Assembly (NCBI RefSeq): GCF_016615815.1
Contig: NZ_CP067112.1
Coordinates: 2,046,001-2,110,000 of the forward strand
Direction of reading: 5' to 3'
From: Luteimonas sp. MC1572
Lineage (GTDB): Bacteria; Pseudomonadota; Gammaproteobacteria; Xanthomonadales; Xanthomonadaceae
Length of the DNA stretch: 64,000 nucleotides
Below, piece by piece: positions 21,147 to 29,689 of the stretch. The notes beneath the pieces are model-generated. The model saw nothing but the letters and a program-made list of their open reading frames with translations. It did not search any database and was not told where the DNA came from. The translations under genes were made by a program, and so were the position numbers. The stretch's first letter is position 1. Each line of letters starts with the position of its first letter.

Positions 21147-22949
21147 TCAGTGCTCCTGGTCTTCTAGGGGGCGGATCGAATCGGGGACGAGCCGCGCGCC
21201 GTGTTGCGACATCAGCCGCTGCACGTCGGGGTCGTTGAGAAACGTGCTCTCGGCAGCGCCCTGGCGCTCGTCGCGCACGCGCTCGTTGCGCGCGTGCAGG
21301 GTTTCGCCGGCCGCGGTACTGGTGGCCGATTCGAAACGGATCTCCGGGGCGCTGCCCCAGCGTGCGCCAAGAGCGTCGGCGAGCTGCTGCACCAGGAACG
21401 GCGCGCGCAGGTGTTCGTCGGCCGCGGGCAGCGACAGGCGCAGCACGCCCTGCTCATGGCCGACGAAGGCCGAGCTGGCTGCGAGTTCGCGCACCGGCCC
21501 GCGCAACCCGAGGCTGGCGACGAGATCCGGCCACTGGTCGTGGTCGATGGCGGGCGCCGGCGCTGAACGGGCGGGTGCGGGTGCGGGTGCAGGTGCGGGT
21601 GCGGCTGTGACGGCAGCCGTCGCGATCGGAACCGGCGCGGCGTGCGCCGCCGGAGCCGCCGGCGCCGCAGATGCGGCAGGCGATCCGCTACGCGCGACCG
21701 GCGGCGGCAGTTCGCGTGCGGACGCAGTCATCGGGGGCGATGTACCCGGCGATGCCGGTGCTGCAGCCCCGAGCGCGGCGCGCGCAGCTGCCGCGGCCGA
21801 GACGCCGCTGGCACGCCCACCGGCGGCCTCGCTCCCCGATGCCGCTGCCCCGCCCTCGCCGGGCCGGAACGCCAGCATGCGCAGCAGGCTCATCTCGAAG
21901 CCCGCGCGGGTACTCGGCGCCATGCCGATGTCGCGCCGGCCCGAAACCGCCATCTGGTACCAGAGCTGCACCAGCTCCGGGCGCAGCGCGGCCGCCAGCG
22001 CCTCGACGTCGATGCCTTCGCCGTCGACCTCGCTGCCCGGCACCAGCTGCCGCACCTGGATGCGGTGCAGCGCCGCCGCGAGCGCCTCGAGCACGCTGGC
22101 CCAGTCCGGCGAATAACCTGCCAGCACTTCGATTTCCGCCATCAGCGCGGCGCCGTCGCTCGCGGCCAGCGCCGCGAGCAGCGTCGCCACGCGGGTGCGG
22201 TCGACCGTGCCGAGCATCGTCGCCACCGCGTCGTCGGTGAGGCTGCCGCGGCCTTCGCCGGCGCCGGTGTAGGCGATCGCCTGGTCGAGCAGCGACAGGC
22301 CGTCGCGCAGGCTGCCGTCGGCCGCGCGCGCCAGCTGGCGCACCGCGCCGGGCTCGGCGGCGATGCCCTCGGCGCCCAGGATCTTGTCGATCTGGCCACC
22401 GATCTGCGCTTCGTCCAGGCGCTTCAGGTTGAACTGCAGGCAGCGCGACAGCACCGTCACCAGCAGCTTCTGCGGATCGGTGGTGGCGAACAGGAACTTG
22501 ACGTGTTCCGGCGGCTCTTCGAGCGTCTTCAGCAGGGCGTTGAACGCCTGCTTGGTGAGCATGTGCACCTCGTCGATCAGGTACACCTTGTAGCGCCCCC
22601 GCGACGGCATGTACTGCGCGTTCTCGATCAGGTCGCGGACGTTGTCGACGCCGGTGTTGGAAGCGGCGTCGATCTCCAGCAGGTCGATGTAGCGGCCGGC
22701 GTCGATCGCCTGGCAGGTCTCGCACTGCCCGCAGGGATCGCTGGACGCGCCGTGTTCGCAGTTCAGGCTCTTGGCGAAGATCCGCGCGATGGTGGTCTTG
22801 CCCACCCCGCGCGTGCCCGTGAACAGGAACGCGTGGTGGACGCGGCCGGAATCGAGCGCGTTGGTGAGCGCACGGACCACGTGCTCCTGGCCGACGAGCT
22901 CGGCGAACCGCTTCGGGCGCCACTTGCGGGCGAGGACGAGGTAGGACAT
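21147..22949 (-). CDS. dnaX: DNA polymerase III subunits tau/gamma
   Basis: 600 aa. An AAA+ clamp-loader motor: Walker A GTRGVGKT (45-52), zinc cysteines 64, 73, 76, 79, Walker B LIDEVHML and the SRC motif LSRCLQF. A long Ala/Pro-rich linker (about 385-480) joins a C-terminal tau domain, which in E. coli contacts DnaB and the polymerase. The linker DNA includes a run of GGTGCG-type hexamers (21571-21606). No A-rich slippery site for a gamma product was found. The start at 22949 lies 6 nt after a CAGAAT box, suggesting an almost leaderless mRNA. Confidence 0.95.
   Translation of the reverse strand: MSYLVLARKWRPKRFAELVGQEHVVRALTNALDSGRVHHAFLFTGTRGVGKTTIARIFAKSLNCEHGASSDPCGQCETCQAIDAGRYIDLLEIDAASNTGVDNVRDLIENAQYMPSRGRYKVYLIDEVHMLTKQAFNALLKTLEEPPEHVKFLFATTDPQKLLVTVLSRCLQFNLKRLDEAQIGGQIDKILGAEGIAAEPGAVRQLARAADGSLRDGLSLLDQAIAYTGAGEGRGSLTDDAVATMLGTVDRTRVATLLAALAASDGAALMAEIEVLAGYSPDWASVLEALAAALHRIQVRQLVPGSEVDGEGIDVEALAAALRPELVQLWYQMAVSGRRDIGMAPSTRAGFEMSLLRMLAFRPGEGGAAASGSEAAGGRASGVSAAAAARAALGAAAPASPGTSPPMTASARELPPPVARSGSPAASAAPAAPAAHAAPVPIATAAVTAAPAPAPAPAPARSAPAPAIDHDQWPDLVASLGLRGPVRELAASSAFVGHEQGVLRLSLPAADEHLRAPFLVQQLADALGARWGSAPEIRFESATSTAAGETLHARNERVRDERQGAAESTFLNDPDVQRLMSQHGARLVPDSIRPLEDQEH
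21571..21606. repeat. Hexanucleotide repeat inside dnaX
   Basis: About six tandem, slightly imperfect copies of a GGGTGC-type hexamer encode the alternating Ala-Pro run of the dnaX linker. Because the unit is two codons long, copy-number changes keep the frame and only alter linker length. Confidence 0.6.
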
Positions 22950-23010
22950 GCCGCCATTCTGCCACGCGCATCCGGCGCGGCCGCCGAGCCGGGCGCGCGA
23001 GCGGTTTTCC

Positions 23011-23039
23011 TTGTCCGCGCGCGGGCTGGCGGCTAGACT
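23011..23039 (+). promoter_or_regulatory. Promoter for tRNA-Ser(GGA) and probably ffs
   Basis: TTGTCC (23011-23016) and TAGACT (23034-23039) are 17 nt apart on the plus strand. The predicted start near 23046 lies about 47 nt before the tRNA 5' end. It faces away from dnaX. Confidence 0.7.
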
Positions 23040-23092
23040 TGCCGCCCCCGAGCCCCCATTCCATGGACAGGCGTGAAGCGCGGGCCAGGTGC

Positions 23093-23185
23093 GGAGAGGT
23101 GTCCGAGTGGTTGAAGGAGCACGCCTGGAAAGTGTGTAAGCGTCTAAACCGCGCTTCGGGGGTTCGAATCCCCCTCTCTCCGCCA
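23093..23185 (+). tRNA. tRNA-Ser (anticodon GGA)
   Basis: 93 nt class II tRNA with a long variable arm. The acceptor GGAGAGG pairs with the 3' strand (one G-U), the anticodon loop reads CTGGAAA, the T loop is GGTTCGAATCC, and CCA is encoded (23183-23185). It closely resembles E. coli tRNA-Ser GGA. Confidence 0.96.
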
Positions 23186-23230
23186 GTTCTACCCGCGTGC
23201 CGGGCATCGCACGCGGTCGCAGGTTTCCGT

Positions 23231-23338
23231 GGTGGCCCCGTCGGCCCCTCGCGACGCTAGGTCGAAAACCCCGCCAGGGCCGGAAGGCAGCAACGGTATC
23301 GATCGACGCGGGCGCCGAGGTCAGCCGGCGGGGTTGCC
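23231..23338 (+). ncRNA. ffs: 4.5S RNA of the signal recognition particle
   Basis: About 108 nt. The SRP core GCCAGGGCCGGAAGGCAGCA (23273 onward) contains the GGAA tetraloop and the symmetric-loop segments that bind Ffh. The ends GGTGGCCCCGTCGGC and GCCGGCGGGGTTGCC pair over 15 bp, giving the expected long hairpin. It lies 45 nt after tRNA-Ser, with an 8-bp hairpin between them (23193-23216), and may share its promoter. The 3' end stops only 4 nt from the moaE stop codon on the other strand. Confidence 0.92.
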
Positions 23339-23342
23339 TCCT

Positions 23343-23771
23343 TCAGGACCCCGGATGCAGCCAGCCGGCATCGCCGTCGGCGTAGCGTTCGTGCTTCCAG
23401 ATCGGCACCCGTGCCTTGACCTCGTCGATGACGAACCGGCAGGCGTCGAATGCCGCGTCGCGGTGCGCCGCAGCCACGCCCACCCAGACCGCCAGTTCGC
23501 CGATCGCCAGTTCGCCGACGCGGTGCACGCAGCACGCGCCAGTGATGGCGAAGCGAACTTCTGCTTCTTCAAGAATGCGCTCGCCTTCGGTTTCGGCGAG
23601 GGCGCGATAGCACTCGTAGCGCAGGCCGGCAACCGCGCGGCCGCCGTGGTGGTTGCGTACCCAACCTTCGAAGCTGGCGAACGCGCCGGCATGTGGGTCC
23701 AGCAGTGCGTCGCGCAGCGGCGCGACCGCGAACGGCGCGTCGGCGATCGCGAACCGCGCGCCGCCGCTCAT
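23343..23771 (-). CDS. moaE: Molybdopterin synthase catalytic subunit
   Basis: 142 aa. MoaE markers include FASFEGWVRNHHGG, LRYECYRALAE, GERILEEAEVRF and the IWKHERYADGDAGW segment that carries active-site lysine and arginine. It converts cyclic pyranopterin monophosphate to molybdopterin using sulphur from MoaD. Its ATG at 23771 overlaps the moaD stop (ATGA), so the heterotetramer subunits are translated together. The 3' end nearly touches ffs coming from the opposite strand. Confidence 0.94.
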   Translation of the reverse strand: MSGGARFAIADAPFAVAPLRDALLDPHAGAFASFEGWVRNHHGGRAVAGLRYECYRALAETEGERILEEAEVRFAITGACCVHRVGELAIGELAVWVGVAAAHRDAAFDACRFVIDEVKARVPIWKHERYADGDAGWLHPGS

Positions 23772-24010
23772 CCGCCGGACACCGGCGGGATGAAGGCGAC
23801 CTCGCTGCCCGCGACCGGGGCGTCGTCCCAGCGCGCGAACGCGCCGTCCACCGCCACCCGCAGGCGATCGACCGGCAGCGCGAAGCCGTGCCGCGCCTGC
23901 GCCTCGGCATACAGTGCGCGCAGGTCCGCGGCTGGGCTCTCCACGTCTTCGCGACCGACGCCCGCGGCATCGCGCAGGCTGGCGAAATAGAGCAGCGTCA
24001 CGCGAGCCAT
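23768..24010 (-). CDS. moaD: Molybdopterin synthase sulphur carrier subunit
   Basis: 80 aa with a ubiquitin-like fold pattern (VTLLYFASLRDAAG start, VAFIPPVSGG end). The C-terminal Gly-Gly is the site of thiocarboxylation by MoeB-type enzymes. It is sandwiched by 1-nt and 4-nt overlaps between moaC and moaE. Confidence 0.94.
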   Translation of the reverse strand: MARVTLLYFASLRDAAGVGREDVESPAADLRALYAEAQARHGFALPVDRLRVAVDGAFARWDDAPVAGSEVAFIPPVSGG

Positions 24011-24516
24011 CAGCGCGCGTCCGGAGCCGTGCCTCGGCCGACGTCACGGCGCCCGCCGCGCTTGCCGAGCAGGCGCGCGGGACCGATCACGATCGCGTGC
24101 GACAGCGCCTTGCACATGTCGTAAACCGTCAGCGCGGCGATGGCGGCGCCGGTCAGCGCCTCCATCTCGACGCCGGTGCGGTGCACCGTCTTCACCGCGC
24201 ATTCGATCGCAAGCTCGCGCTCGCCATGCCAATCGATGGTGATGCGGATGCCATCGATCGGCAGCGGGTGGCAGAACGGGATCAGCTCGTGGGTGCGCTT
24301 GACCGCCATGGTGCCGGCGATGATCGCCGTGTCGACGATGCCGCCCTTGGCGCTGCGCAGCCCGTCGGCGCGCAGCTGTGCCGCCACCGCCACCGGAAAG
24401 CGCACGCGGCAGCCGGCGATCGCCTCGCGCGCCGTGGCCACCTTGGCCGAGACATCCACCATGCCCGGGCGGCCTTCGGCGTCGATGTGGGTGAGGCCCC
24501 TGGCGCTGCGCGTCAT
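24010..24516 (-). CDS. moaC: Cyclic pyranopterin monophosphate synthase
   Basis: 168 aa from the ATG at 24516, one nt after the moaA stop. Family motifs are [44 protein letters not shown] and [21 protein letters not shown]. It completes the rearrangement of the GTP-derived intermediate made by MoaA. Its stop overlaps the moaD start (TGATG). Confidence 0.95.
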   Translation of the reverse strand: MTRSARGLTHIDAEGRPGMVDVSAKVATAREAIAGCRVRFPVAVAAQLRADGLRSAKGGIVDTAIIAGTMAVKRTHELIPFCHPLPIDGIRITIDWHGERELAIECAVKTVHRTGVEMEALTGAAIAALTVYDMCKALSHAIVIGPARLLGKRGGRRDVGRGTAPDAR

Positions 24517-24517
24517 C

Positions 24518-25552
24518 TCAGCCCCCGATGAGGAACATTTCAACGTGACGCCGCGTGGCGGCCGGACTGCCACGCAGCTCGCTGTAGCGGTCCGCGCGCC
24601 GTGCCCAGAGGCCGCCAACATGTCCGGCAAGCGCGGTCTCGCCACCGGCAAGCAGCGGACGCAGCGCGTCCCCGTCCGCGGCGAACAGGCAGGTGTAGAG
24701 ACGGCCATCGGCGGACACCCGCGCGCGGTGGCAGTCGCCGCAGAACGGCGCGCTGATCGCGCTGACGAAGCCGATCTCGCCCGCGCCATCCGCCCAGGCA
24801 TGGCGCACCGCGACTTCGCCGCGGTACTGCGCATCCAGCGCCCGCAGCGGCCAGCGCGCGTGCAGCCGCGCATGCAGCTCGGCGGAAGGCACCACGCGCG
24901 CGGGCTGCCAGTCGTTGCAGGTGCCGACATCCATGTACTCGATGAAGCGCAACACGTGCGGCGTGCCGCGGAAGCGCGCGGCCAGCGCCTCCACTTCGCC
25001 ATCGTTGACCCCGCGCTGCACGACGCAGTTGAGCTTCAGGCTGCCGAAGCCGGCCGCCTCCGCCGCGGCGATGCCGTCAAGCACATCGGCGACCTCACCG
25101 CGGCCGCCGCTCAGCGCGCGGAACAGCGTCGGGTCGAGCGCGTCGAGGCTGACCGTGATCCGCTGCAGCCCGGCCGCGCGCAGCGCGTGCGCGTGCCGCG
25201 CCAGCAGGGAGCCGTTGGTGGTCAACGCCAGGTCGTCGATGCCGGGCACCTGCGCCAGGCGCGCCACCAGCGAAGGCAGGTCCCGGCGCAGCAGCGGCTC
25301 GCCGCCGGTGATGCGCAGTTTGTGCACGCCGAGCCGCGCGAAGCCGCGCACCAGCGTTTCGATCTCGTCGAACGACATCCGCGATGCGGCGTCGAGCCCG
25401 TGGTCGTCGGCAATGCGGTCGGCCGGCATGCAGTAGCCGCAGCGGAAGTTGCAGGCGTCGATCACCGACAGGCGCAGTTCGCGCAGCGGCCGGCCAAGGC
25501 GATCGGCCGGCATCGCCGGAGACAGGGCGTGCGGCTGCAGCAGGGCGCTCAT
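24518..25552 (-). CDS. moaA: GTP 3',8-cyclase (radical SAM)
   Basis: 344 aa. The N-terminal radical-SAM cluster is Cys34, 38, 41 (CNFRCGYC). The second cluster, near residues 271-288 ([18 protein letters not shown]), binds the substrate [14 protein letters not shown] is present, and the C-terminal Gly-Gly needed for catalysis is intact (FLIGG). It performs the first step of molybdenum cofactor synthesis. The start overlaps the stop of the upstream MBL gene (ATGA). Confidence 0.95.
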   Translation of the reverse strand: MSALLQPHALSPAMPADRLGRPLRELRLSVIDACNFRCGYCMPADRIADDHGLDAASRMSFDEIETLVRGFARLGVHKLRITGGEPLLRRDLPSLVARLAQVPGIDDLALTTNGSLLARHAHALRAAGLQRITVSLDALDPTLFRALSGGRGEVADVLDGIAAAEAAGFGSLKLNCVVQRGVNDGEVEALAARFRGTPHVLRFIEYMDVGTCNDWQPARVVPSAELHARLHARWPLRALDAQYRGEVAVRHAWADGAGEIGFVSAISAPFCGDCHRARVSADGRLYTCLFAADGDALRPLLAGGETALAGHVGGLWARRADRYSELRGSPAATRRHVEMFLIGG

Positions 25553-26307
25553 GGCGACAGTGCCGGATGCGGCCGCGGATCAGCCAATGCCAGCAATTCA
25601 CCCGGGCGTGCGACGCGATGGCCGCGGGCGCGCATGGCGTCGCCATCGGCCTCGCTGGCGTAGTGGTAGAGCACGCAGCGCGCGAGCAGCTCACGCGGAT
25701 ACTCGCGCTCGAGGTCGGCGATGCCGCTGTGCGAAGGGTTGCCATGCAGGCCGCAGTCATGGGCGACCAGTTCGCCCTCGCCGGCCATGGCAGCGAGCAC
25801 TTCCGGGATCGGCCGCGTGTCGCCACTCCACGCCAGGCTGCCGCGCAGGCGCAGCCCGTAGGCGCTGCGCGGCCAGTGGTGGCGCACCTCGAACGTCTCC
25901 AGGCGCACGCCGTCATGCCAGAACGCATCGCCGACCGGCACCACGCGGAACGCATCCCAGAAGTTCGCGCCACCTTCGGCCAGCGCGTTGGGGTATTCGG
26001 CGATGCGCCGGTGCAGCAGCGGCAGCACGTCGACCGGCACATACACCGGCGTGCGCCCGCGCCGCGCGGGATCGAAATAGTTGGCCACGAACAGCCGCTC
26101 GAAGCCCGCCACGTGATCCAGGTGCACATGGGTCACGAACAGCGCCGGCGGCGGCGCGCCGTAGTGCGCCAGGTAGGCGGTCAGCCCTTCAGCGCCGCAG
26201 TCGATCGCGAGCCACGGCGCGCCGTCGCGCTCCAGCGTGGCCATCGGCGAACCGAGCGCCACCGCCGACGCGTTGCCGACGCCCTGGAAGCGCAGCGACC
26301 AGGCCAT
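25549..26307 (-). CDS. Metallo-beta-lactamase-fold hydrolase
   Basis: 252 aa. The metal-binding motif THVHLDHVAG (about residues 60-69) is clear, with further ligands in SGDTR, VAHDCG and a C-terminal YHYA. It resembles RNase Z/PhnP-type hydrolases, but the substrate is unknown. It is locked between kdkA (TGATG overlap) and moaA (ATGA overlap), so it is very probably co-expressed with molybdenum cofactor genes; whether it works with either neighbour cannot be told from sequence. Confidence 0.85.
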   Translation of the reverse strand: MAWSLRFQGVGNASAVALGSPMATLERDGAPWLAIDCGAEGLTAYLAHYGAPPPALFVTHVHLDHVAGFERLFVANYFDPARRGRTPVYVPVDVLPLLHRRIAEYPNALAEGGANFWDAFRVVPVGDAFWHDGVRLETFEVRHHWPRSAYGLRLRGSLAWSGDTRPIPEVLAAMAGEGELVAHDCGLHGNPSHSGIADLEREYPRELLARCVLYHYASEADGDAMRARGHRVARPGELLALADPRPHPALSP

Positions 26308-27068
26308 CAGATGCCCCGTGCCCAGCGCTTGTCGTAGACGGCGCGCAGTCGGGCGAAATCGGCGCGCACCGCCTCTTCGCTGCGCTCGCCGCGCAGCTTG
26401 AGCAGCGAGCGCTCCAGCCGCGCCAGGTTGCGCGTGCGCCAGGCGGTCGCCGGGATGGTCATGCGCGAACGGTCGAGGTCGATCAGCCAGCCCCGCCCCG
26501 CCTCGTCGAACAGGATGTTGTGCGCGTTGAGGTCGGCATGGTCGAGGCCTTCGCGATGGAAACGCGCGATCAGCTCGCCGGTCGCCTCCCAGGGCGCTTC
26601 GCCCTGCTCCTGCGCCGCCAGCGCCGCCAGCGAACGCACGCCCACCAGGCGCGCCATCAGGATGGACGCGCGGTACCAGATGCCTTCGCGCAGGTACGAC
26701 GCCGCAATCGGCTCCGGCACCGGCAAGCCGCGCCGGCGCAGCTCCCGCAACAGCCGGAACTCGGCGAAGCTGCGCACGCGGTCGACGCCACGCCAGAGGT
26801 GGCGATCACGGCTGACCGCCGCCGCCAGGCCTCCACGCAGGTAGTGGCGCAATACGCAGGGTCCGTGGCTGGCGCCTTCGATGAACCACGCGCCGCCGCG
26901 ACCGCTGCCCGACACCGGCGTGGCGCGCGCGCCCCAGGCTTCAGGGTCGAACCAGCGCGGGTCGGCTTGCCGCAGCTGCGTCTGGTCGAACAGAATCGAC
27001 CCGACGCCACGTTCCCGGGGTCCGGCGCGGAACGGCGTCAGGCTCTCGGTGGCATCGAAAATGGCCAT
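26307..27068 (-). CDS. kdkA: 3-deoxy-D-manno-octulosonate (KDO) kinase
   Basis: 253 aa. A kinase-like fold with the catalytic loop [12 protein letters not shown] (about 178-190) and the metal motif LIDLDRSR; the N-terminal part has [23 protein letters not shown]. KdkA phosphorylates a KDO residue of the LPS inner core in organisms such as Haemophilus and Xanthomonas. The ATG at 27068 is used; a TTG just before it is unlikely. A TAGACT box ends 6 nt upstream, so the mRNA may be leaderless. It faces away from a heptosyltransferase-like gene only 18 bp off. Confidence 0.9.
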   Translation of the reverse strand: MAIFDATESLTPFRAGPRERGVGSILFDQTQLRQADPRWFDPEAWGARATPVSGSGRGGAWFIEGASHGPCVLRHYLRGGLAAAVSRDRHLWRGVDRVRSFAEFRLLRELRRRGLPVPEPIAASYLREGIWYRASILMARLVGVRSLAALAAQEQGEAPWEATGELIARFHREGLDHADLNAHNILFDEAGRGWLIDLDRSRMTIPATAWRTRNLARLERSLLKLRGERSEEAVRADFARLRAVYDKRWARGI

Positions 27069-27074
27069 CAACCG

Positions 27075-27090
27075 AGTCTAACAAGCTTGT
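27075..27090. promoter_or_regulatory. Shared divergent start region with palindrome, kdkA / GT9
   Basis: On the minus strand TAGACT (27075-27080) lies 6 nt before the kdkA ATG. It abuts a perfect palindrome ACAAGCTTGT (27081-27090) that contains the TTG start of the GT9 gene. There is no room for two separate promoters between the genes, so promoter elements must reach into coding DNA. The palindrome could be an operator; this is an inference. Confidence 0.45.
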
Positions 27091-28163
27091 CAGCCCCCAC
27101 GCCTGCATCGCCCCGCTCGATCTGCCTGCTGCGCCTGTCCGCGCTGGGCGACGTGACCCACGTGCTGCCGCTGGTCCACACCCTGCAGGCTGCGGATCCG
27201 GAGGTCGCCATCACCTGGATCATCGGCAAGGGCGAGCAGCGCCTGCTCGAGGGCCTGCCGGGCGTCGAGTTCATCGTCTACGACAAGAAGACCGGCGTCG
27301 GCGGAATGCGCGCCCTGCGCCGCGAGCTTGCCGGGCGCCGCTTCGACGCGCTGCTCCTGATGCAGCTCGCATTGCGCGCCAACCTGTTGTCCACCTGCGT
27401 GCGGGCGCGTCGCCGGGTCGGCTACGACCGCGCCCGCTCGAAGGAGCTGCACGGCCTGTTCGTCAACGAGCGCATCCGGGGCGACGCCGGCCCGCACGTG
27501 CTCGACGTGCTCGGCAGCTTCAGCGAGCCCCTTGGCGTGGCCCGCGACAAGGTTGAATGGCGGCTGCCGGTACCCGATGACGCGCACGCTTGGGCCGAGG
27601 CGCAGTGGCCGCGTGACGGGGTGCCGACGCTGGTCATCTCGCCCTGCTCCAGCCACGCGCGCCGCAACTGGCGCGCCGAGCGCTACGCGGCCGTCGCCGA
27701 CCATGCCGCGGAGCGCGGCTGGCGGATCGTGCTCTGTGGTGGTCGCAGCGCCCTCGAACGCGACACCGGCGACGCCATCCTCGCCGCGATGCGTGCGCCC
27801 GCGCTGGACCTGATCGGCAAGGACACGCTGAAGCAGCTGCCCGCACTGCTGGCCCGCGCCGACCTGGTCATGACGCCGGACTCCGGCCCCATGCACATCG
27901 CCAACGCCATGGGCGCGAAGGTGCTCGGCCTGCACGCCGCCACCGATCCGCGGCGGAGCGGCCCCTACTCCGACATCCGTTATTGCGTCGACCGCTACGA
28001 CGACGCGGCGCGGAGATACCTGGGTAAGCCCGCCGCGGAACTGGCCTGGGGGACCAAGATCGAGGCCGACGGCGTCATGGACCTGGTCACGGTGGACGAT
28101 GCCATCGACGCATTCGAGCGCTGCCGCGCCACCATGGGTCAGCCGGCCACGCCCGGGCCGTAA
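27087..28163 (+). CDS. Glycosyltransferase family 9, heptosyltransferase I-like
   Basis: 358 aa from a TTG at 27087. The conserved N-terminus ICLLRLSALGDVTHVLPLV begins 12 residues later and no ATG or GTG lies close. The C-terminal half has the GT9 pattern: PCSSHARRNWRAERYAAVAD, IVLCGGRSALE and LVMTPDSGPMHIANAMG. It probably adds heptose to the LPS inner core, fitting its divergent pairing with kdkA. Its 3' end overlaps the convergent DUF6165 gene by 25 bp. Confidence 0.85.
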   Translation: MSAPTPASPRSICLLRLSALGDVTHVLPLVHTLQAADPEVAITWIIGKGEQRLLEGLPGVEFIVYDKKTGVGGMRALRRELAGRRFDALLLMQLALRANLLSTCVRARRRVGYDRARSKELHGLFVNERIRGDAGPHVLDVLGSFSEPLGVARDKVEWRLPVPDDAHAWAEAQWPRDGVPTLVISPCSSHARRNWRAERYAAVADHAAERGWRIVLCGGRSALERDTGDAILAAMRAPALDLIGKDTLKQLPALLARADLVMTPDSGPMHIANAMGAKVLGLHAATDPRRSGPYSDIRYCVDRYDDAARRYLGKPAAELAWGTKIEADGVMDLVTVDDAIDAFERCRATMGQPATPGP

Positions 28164-28546
28164 TCCTCGTACGACTTTTCCTCGACATAGCTCGAACCGA
28201 GCGCGAGGTTGATGTCCTTCTTGATCCGCGCGCGCACGTCGTTCTGGACGTAGACGCTGCGCGCCAGGCCGATGAACTCCTCGTCGAAGGCCTGGGCCTT
28301 CTCCTTGAGCCGGATGTCGTCCTCGATCACCCAAAGGCGCTCGTTGACCGCCTTGAGTTCGGCGCGCAGGCGGACGATGTCGCCACCGGCGGCGGGATGC
28401 GCCATCCAGGTCTTCTCCAGCGCCGACAGCTCGTTGCGCACATTGGCCAGCTTGGCCGGATCGGTCATGCGTTCGGACTTGATCTGCAGGATGGCGATCT
28501 TGTCGAGCAGCTCGCCGAACGACACGGGGACGGAAATTTCGGACAT
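28139..28546 (-). CDS. DUF6165 family protein
   Basis: 135 aa. The N-terminal pattern PVSFGELLDKIAILQIKSERM is the family signature; the rest is charged and helical (VRLRAELKAVNERLWVIEDDIRLKEKAQAF). No catalytic motif or membrane segment is visible. From memory, DUF6165 genes often lie near LPS or polysaccharide genes, and here it overlaps the end of a heptosyltransferase-like gene on the opposite strand. Function unknown. Confidence 0.8.
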   Translation of the reverse strand: MSEISVPVSFGELLDKIAILQIKSERMTDPAKLANVRNELSALEKTWMAHPAAGGDIVRLRAELKAVNERLWVIEDDIRLKEKAQAFDEEFIGLARSVYVQNDVRARIKKDINLALGSSYVEEKSYEDYGPGVAG

Positions 28547-28593
28547 GGGTCTCTGGCTACGGACGTCAGGGGCGGCCAGTGTACGCGTTCGTC

Positions 28594-28622
28594 TTGTGGC
28601 CCCCGCCGGCGACCCGTATCAT
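28594..28622 (+). promoter_or_regulatory. Promoter of tRNA-Ser(CGA)
   Basis: TTGTGG (28594-28599) and TATCAT (28617-28622) are 17 nt apart on the plus strand. The predicted start near 28629 is about 24 nt before the tRNA. Confidence 0.7.
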
Positions 28623-28652
28623 TGCGCCCCCGGCCCTCGCGGTCGGGCACCC

Positions 28653-28743
28653 GGAGAGGTGGCAGAGCGGTTGAATGTACCTGACTCGAAATCAGGCAGG
28701 CGTTTATAGCGCCTCGGGGGTTCGAATCCCCCCCTCTCCGCCA
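28653..28743 (+). tRNA. tRNA-Ser (anticodon CGA)
   Basis: 91 nt class II tRNA. The acceptor GGAGAGG pairs with CCTCTCC, the anticodon arm is CCTGACTCGAAATCAGG with anticodon CGA, a long variable arm is present, the T loop is GTTCGAATCC, and CCA is encoded at 28741-28743. Confidence 0.96.
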
Positions 28744-28784
28744 GATACGCAAAGGCCCCCGCAAGGGGGTTTTTGCGTATCTGG
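28741..28784 (+). terminator. Extended bidirectional terminator that includes the tRNA CCA end
   Basis: Arms CCAGATACGCAAAGGCCCCC (28741-28760) and 28765-28784 pair over 20 positions (18 Watson-Crick plus two G-U) with a GCAA tetraloop. The core CCCCC-GCAA-GGGGG followed by TTTTT is a standard intrinsic terminator, but the arm continues back to the tRNA's own CCA. The mature 3' end is therefore sequestered in the primary transcript. Confidence 0.8.
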
Positions 28785-28970
28785 CGCAGGCGGAGTACTC
28801 GAGTCAAGCCTCGTTCCGCAAGTGGCTGTTCGCGCATGAAGTTCCGCTCACCACCCTATGCCATCATCCTTCCATCCCTCATCCCATCCCGACCGCATGC
28901 CCGCTGACCTGTTGCGCGCGCCGACGCCGTTCTTCCTGACAGCAACCCCGGGAGCCGAATCGGCCCGCGC

Positions 28971-29675
28971 ATGATTGAATTCGGCCACCTCACCCATGTC
29001 GGCTTGCGGCGCGAGCTGAATGAAGACACGTACTACGGCGACAGCGAGCTCGGGCTCTGGCTGGTCGCCGACGGCATGGGTGGCCACGAGTACGGCGAGG
29101 TCGCCAGCGCGCTCGCCCGCGAGGCGATCGTGCGCGAGACCCGCCAGGGGACGCCGCTGCCGCAGGCGATCCGCATCGCCGATGAGGAGATCATCAGCGC
29201 CTCGCGCAAGCGCCAGGACGCACTTCCGATGGGCACCACGGTGGTCGCGGCGCGCATCACCGGCAATCGCTTCGAGGTCGCGTGGGTCGGGGACAGCCGC
29301 GTCTACGTCTGGCACGAAGGCAAGCTGGCGCAGCTCTCGCAGGACCACAGCTATGTGCAGGAGCTGATCAGCCAGGGCGCGATCAGCATCGACCAGGCGC
29401 GCAGCCATCCGCACCGCAATGTGGTGACCCAGGCGCTGGGCGTGACCGACCCTCAGGCGCTCAACGTCGAGACTATGTCGGGCGAACTCTCGCCGGGGAT
29501 GCAGCTGCTGCTGTGCAGCGACGGCCTCACCGAGGAGGTCGACGACAACGGCATCGCCCGGGTGCTCGCGCATACCGAGTGCAGCGCCCAGGAATGCGTG
29601 GACGGCCTGGTGGCCGCGGCGCTCGACGGCGGCGGCTCGGACAACGTCACCGTGGTGCTGGTGCGCCGGCACTGA
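28971..29675 (+). CDS. PP2C-type protein serine/threonine phosphatase
   Basis: 234 aa, single-domain Stp1-like enzyme. Metal and core motifs are in order: NEDTYY (N-terminal Asp), VADGMGGHEYGEVAS, MGTTVVAARI, WVGDSRVYVWH, QDHSYVQELI, LLCSDGLTEEVDD and the final GGGSDNVTVVLV. It removes phosphate from Ser/Thr in signalling proteins; no Ser/Thr kinase gene is nearby. It converges on dnaQ with 14 bp between stop codons. Confidence 0.93.
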   Translation: MIEFGHLTHVGLRRELNEDTYYGDSELGLWLVADGMGGHEYGEVASALAREAIVRETRQGTPLPQAIRIADEEIISASRKRQDALPMGTTVVAARITGNRFEVAWVGDSRVYVWHEGKLAQLSQDHSYVQELISQGAISIDQARSHPHRNVVTQALGVTDPQALNVETMSGELSPGMQLLLCSDGLTEEVDDNGIARVLAHTECSAQECVDGLVAAALDGGGSDNVTVVLVRRH

Positions 29676-29689
29676 CCCGGCGGCGGCCC

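Noticed and set aside
21571..21606. Tandem repeats considered as a CRISPR-like array
   Set aside because: The hexamer units are contiguous, have no spacers and lie inside dnaX coding sequence.
21147..22949. Programmed frameshift in dnaX giving a gamma product
   Set aside because: No A-rich slippery heptamer with a following stem-loop was found in the linker region.
28741..28784. Palindrome after tRNA-Ser considered as a phage attachment site
   Set aside because: It has terminator architecture with a T-run, and no integrase or second att copy is present.
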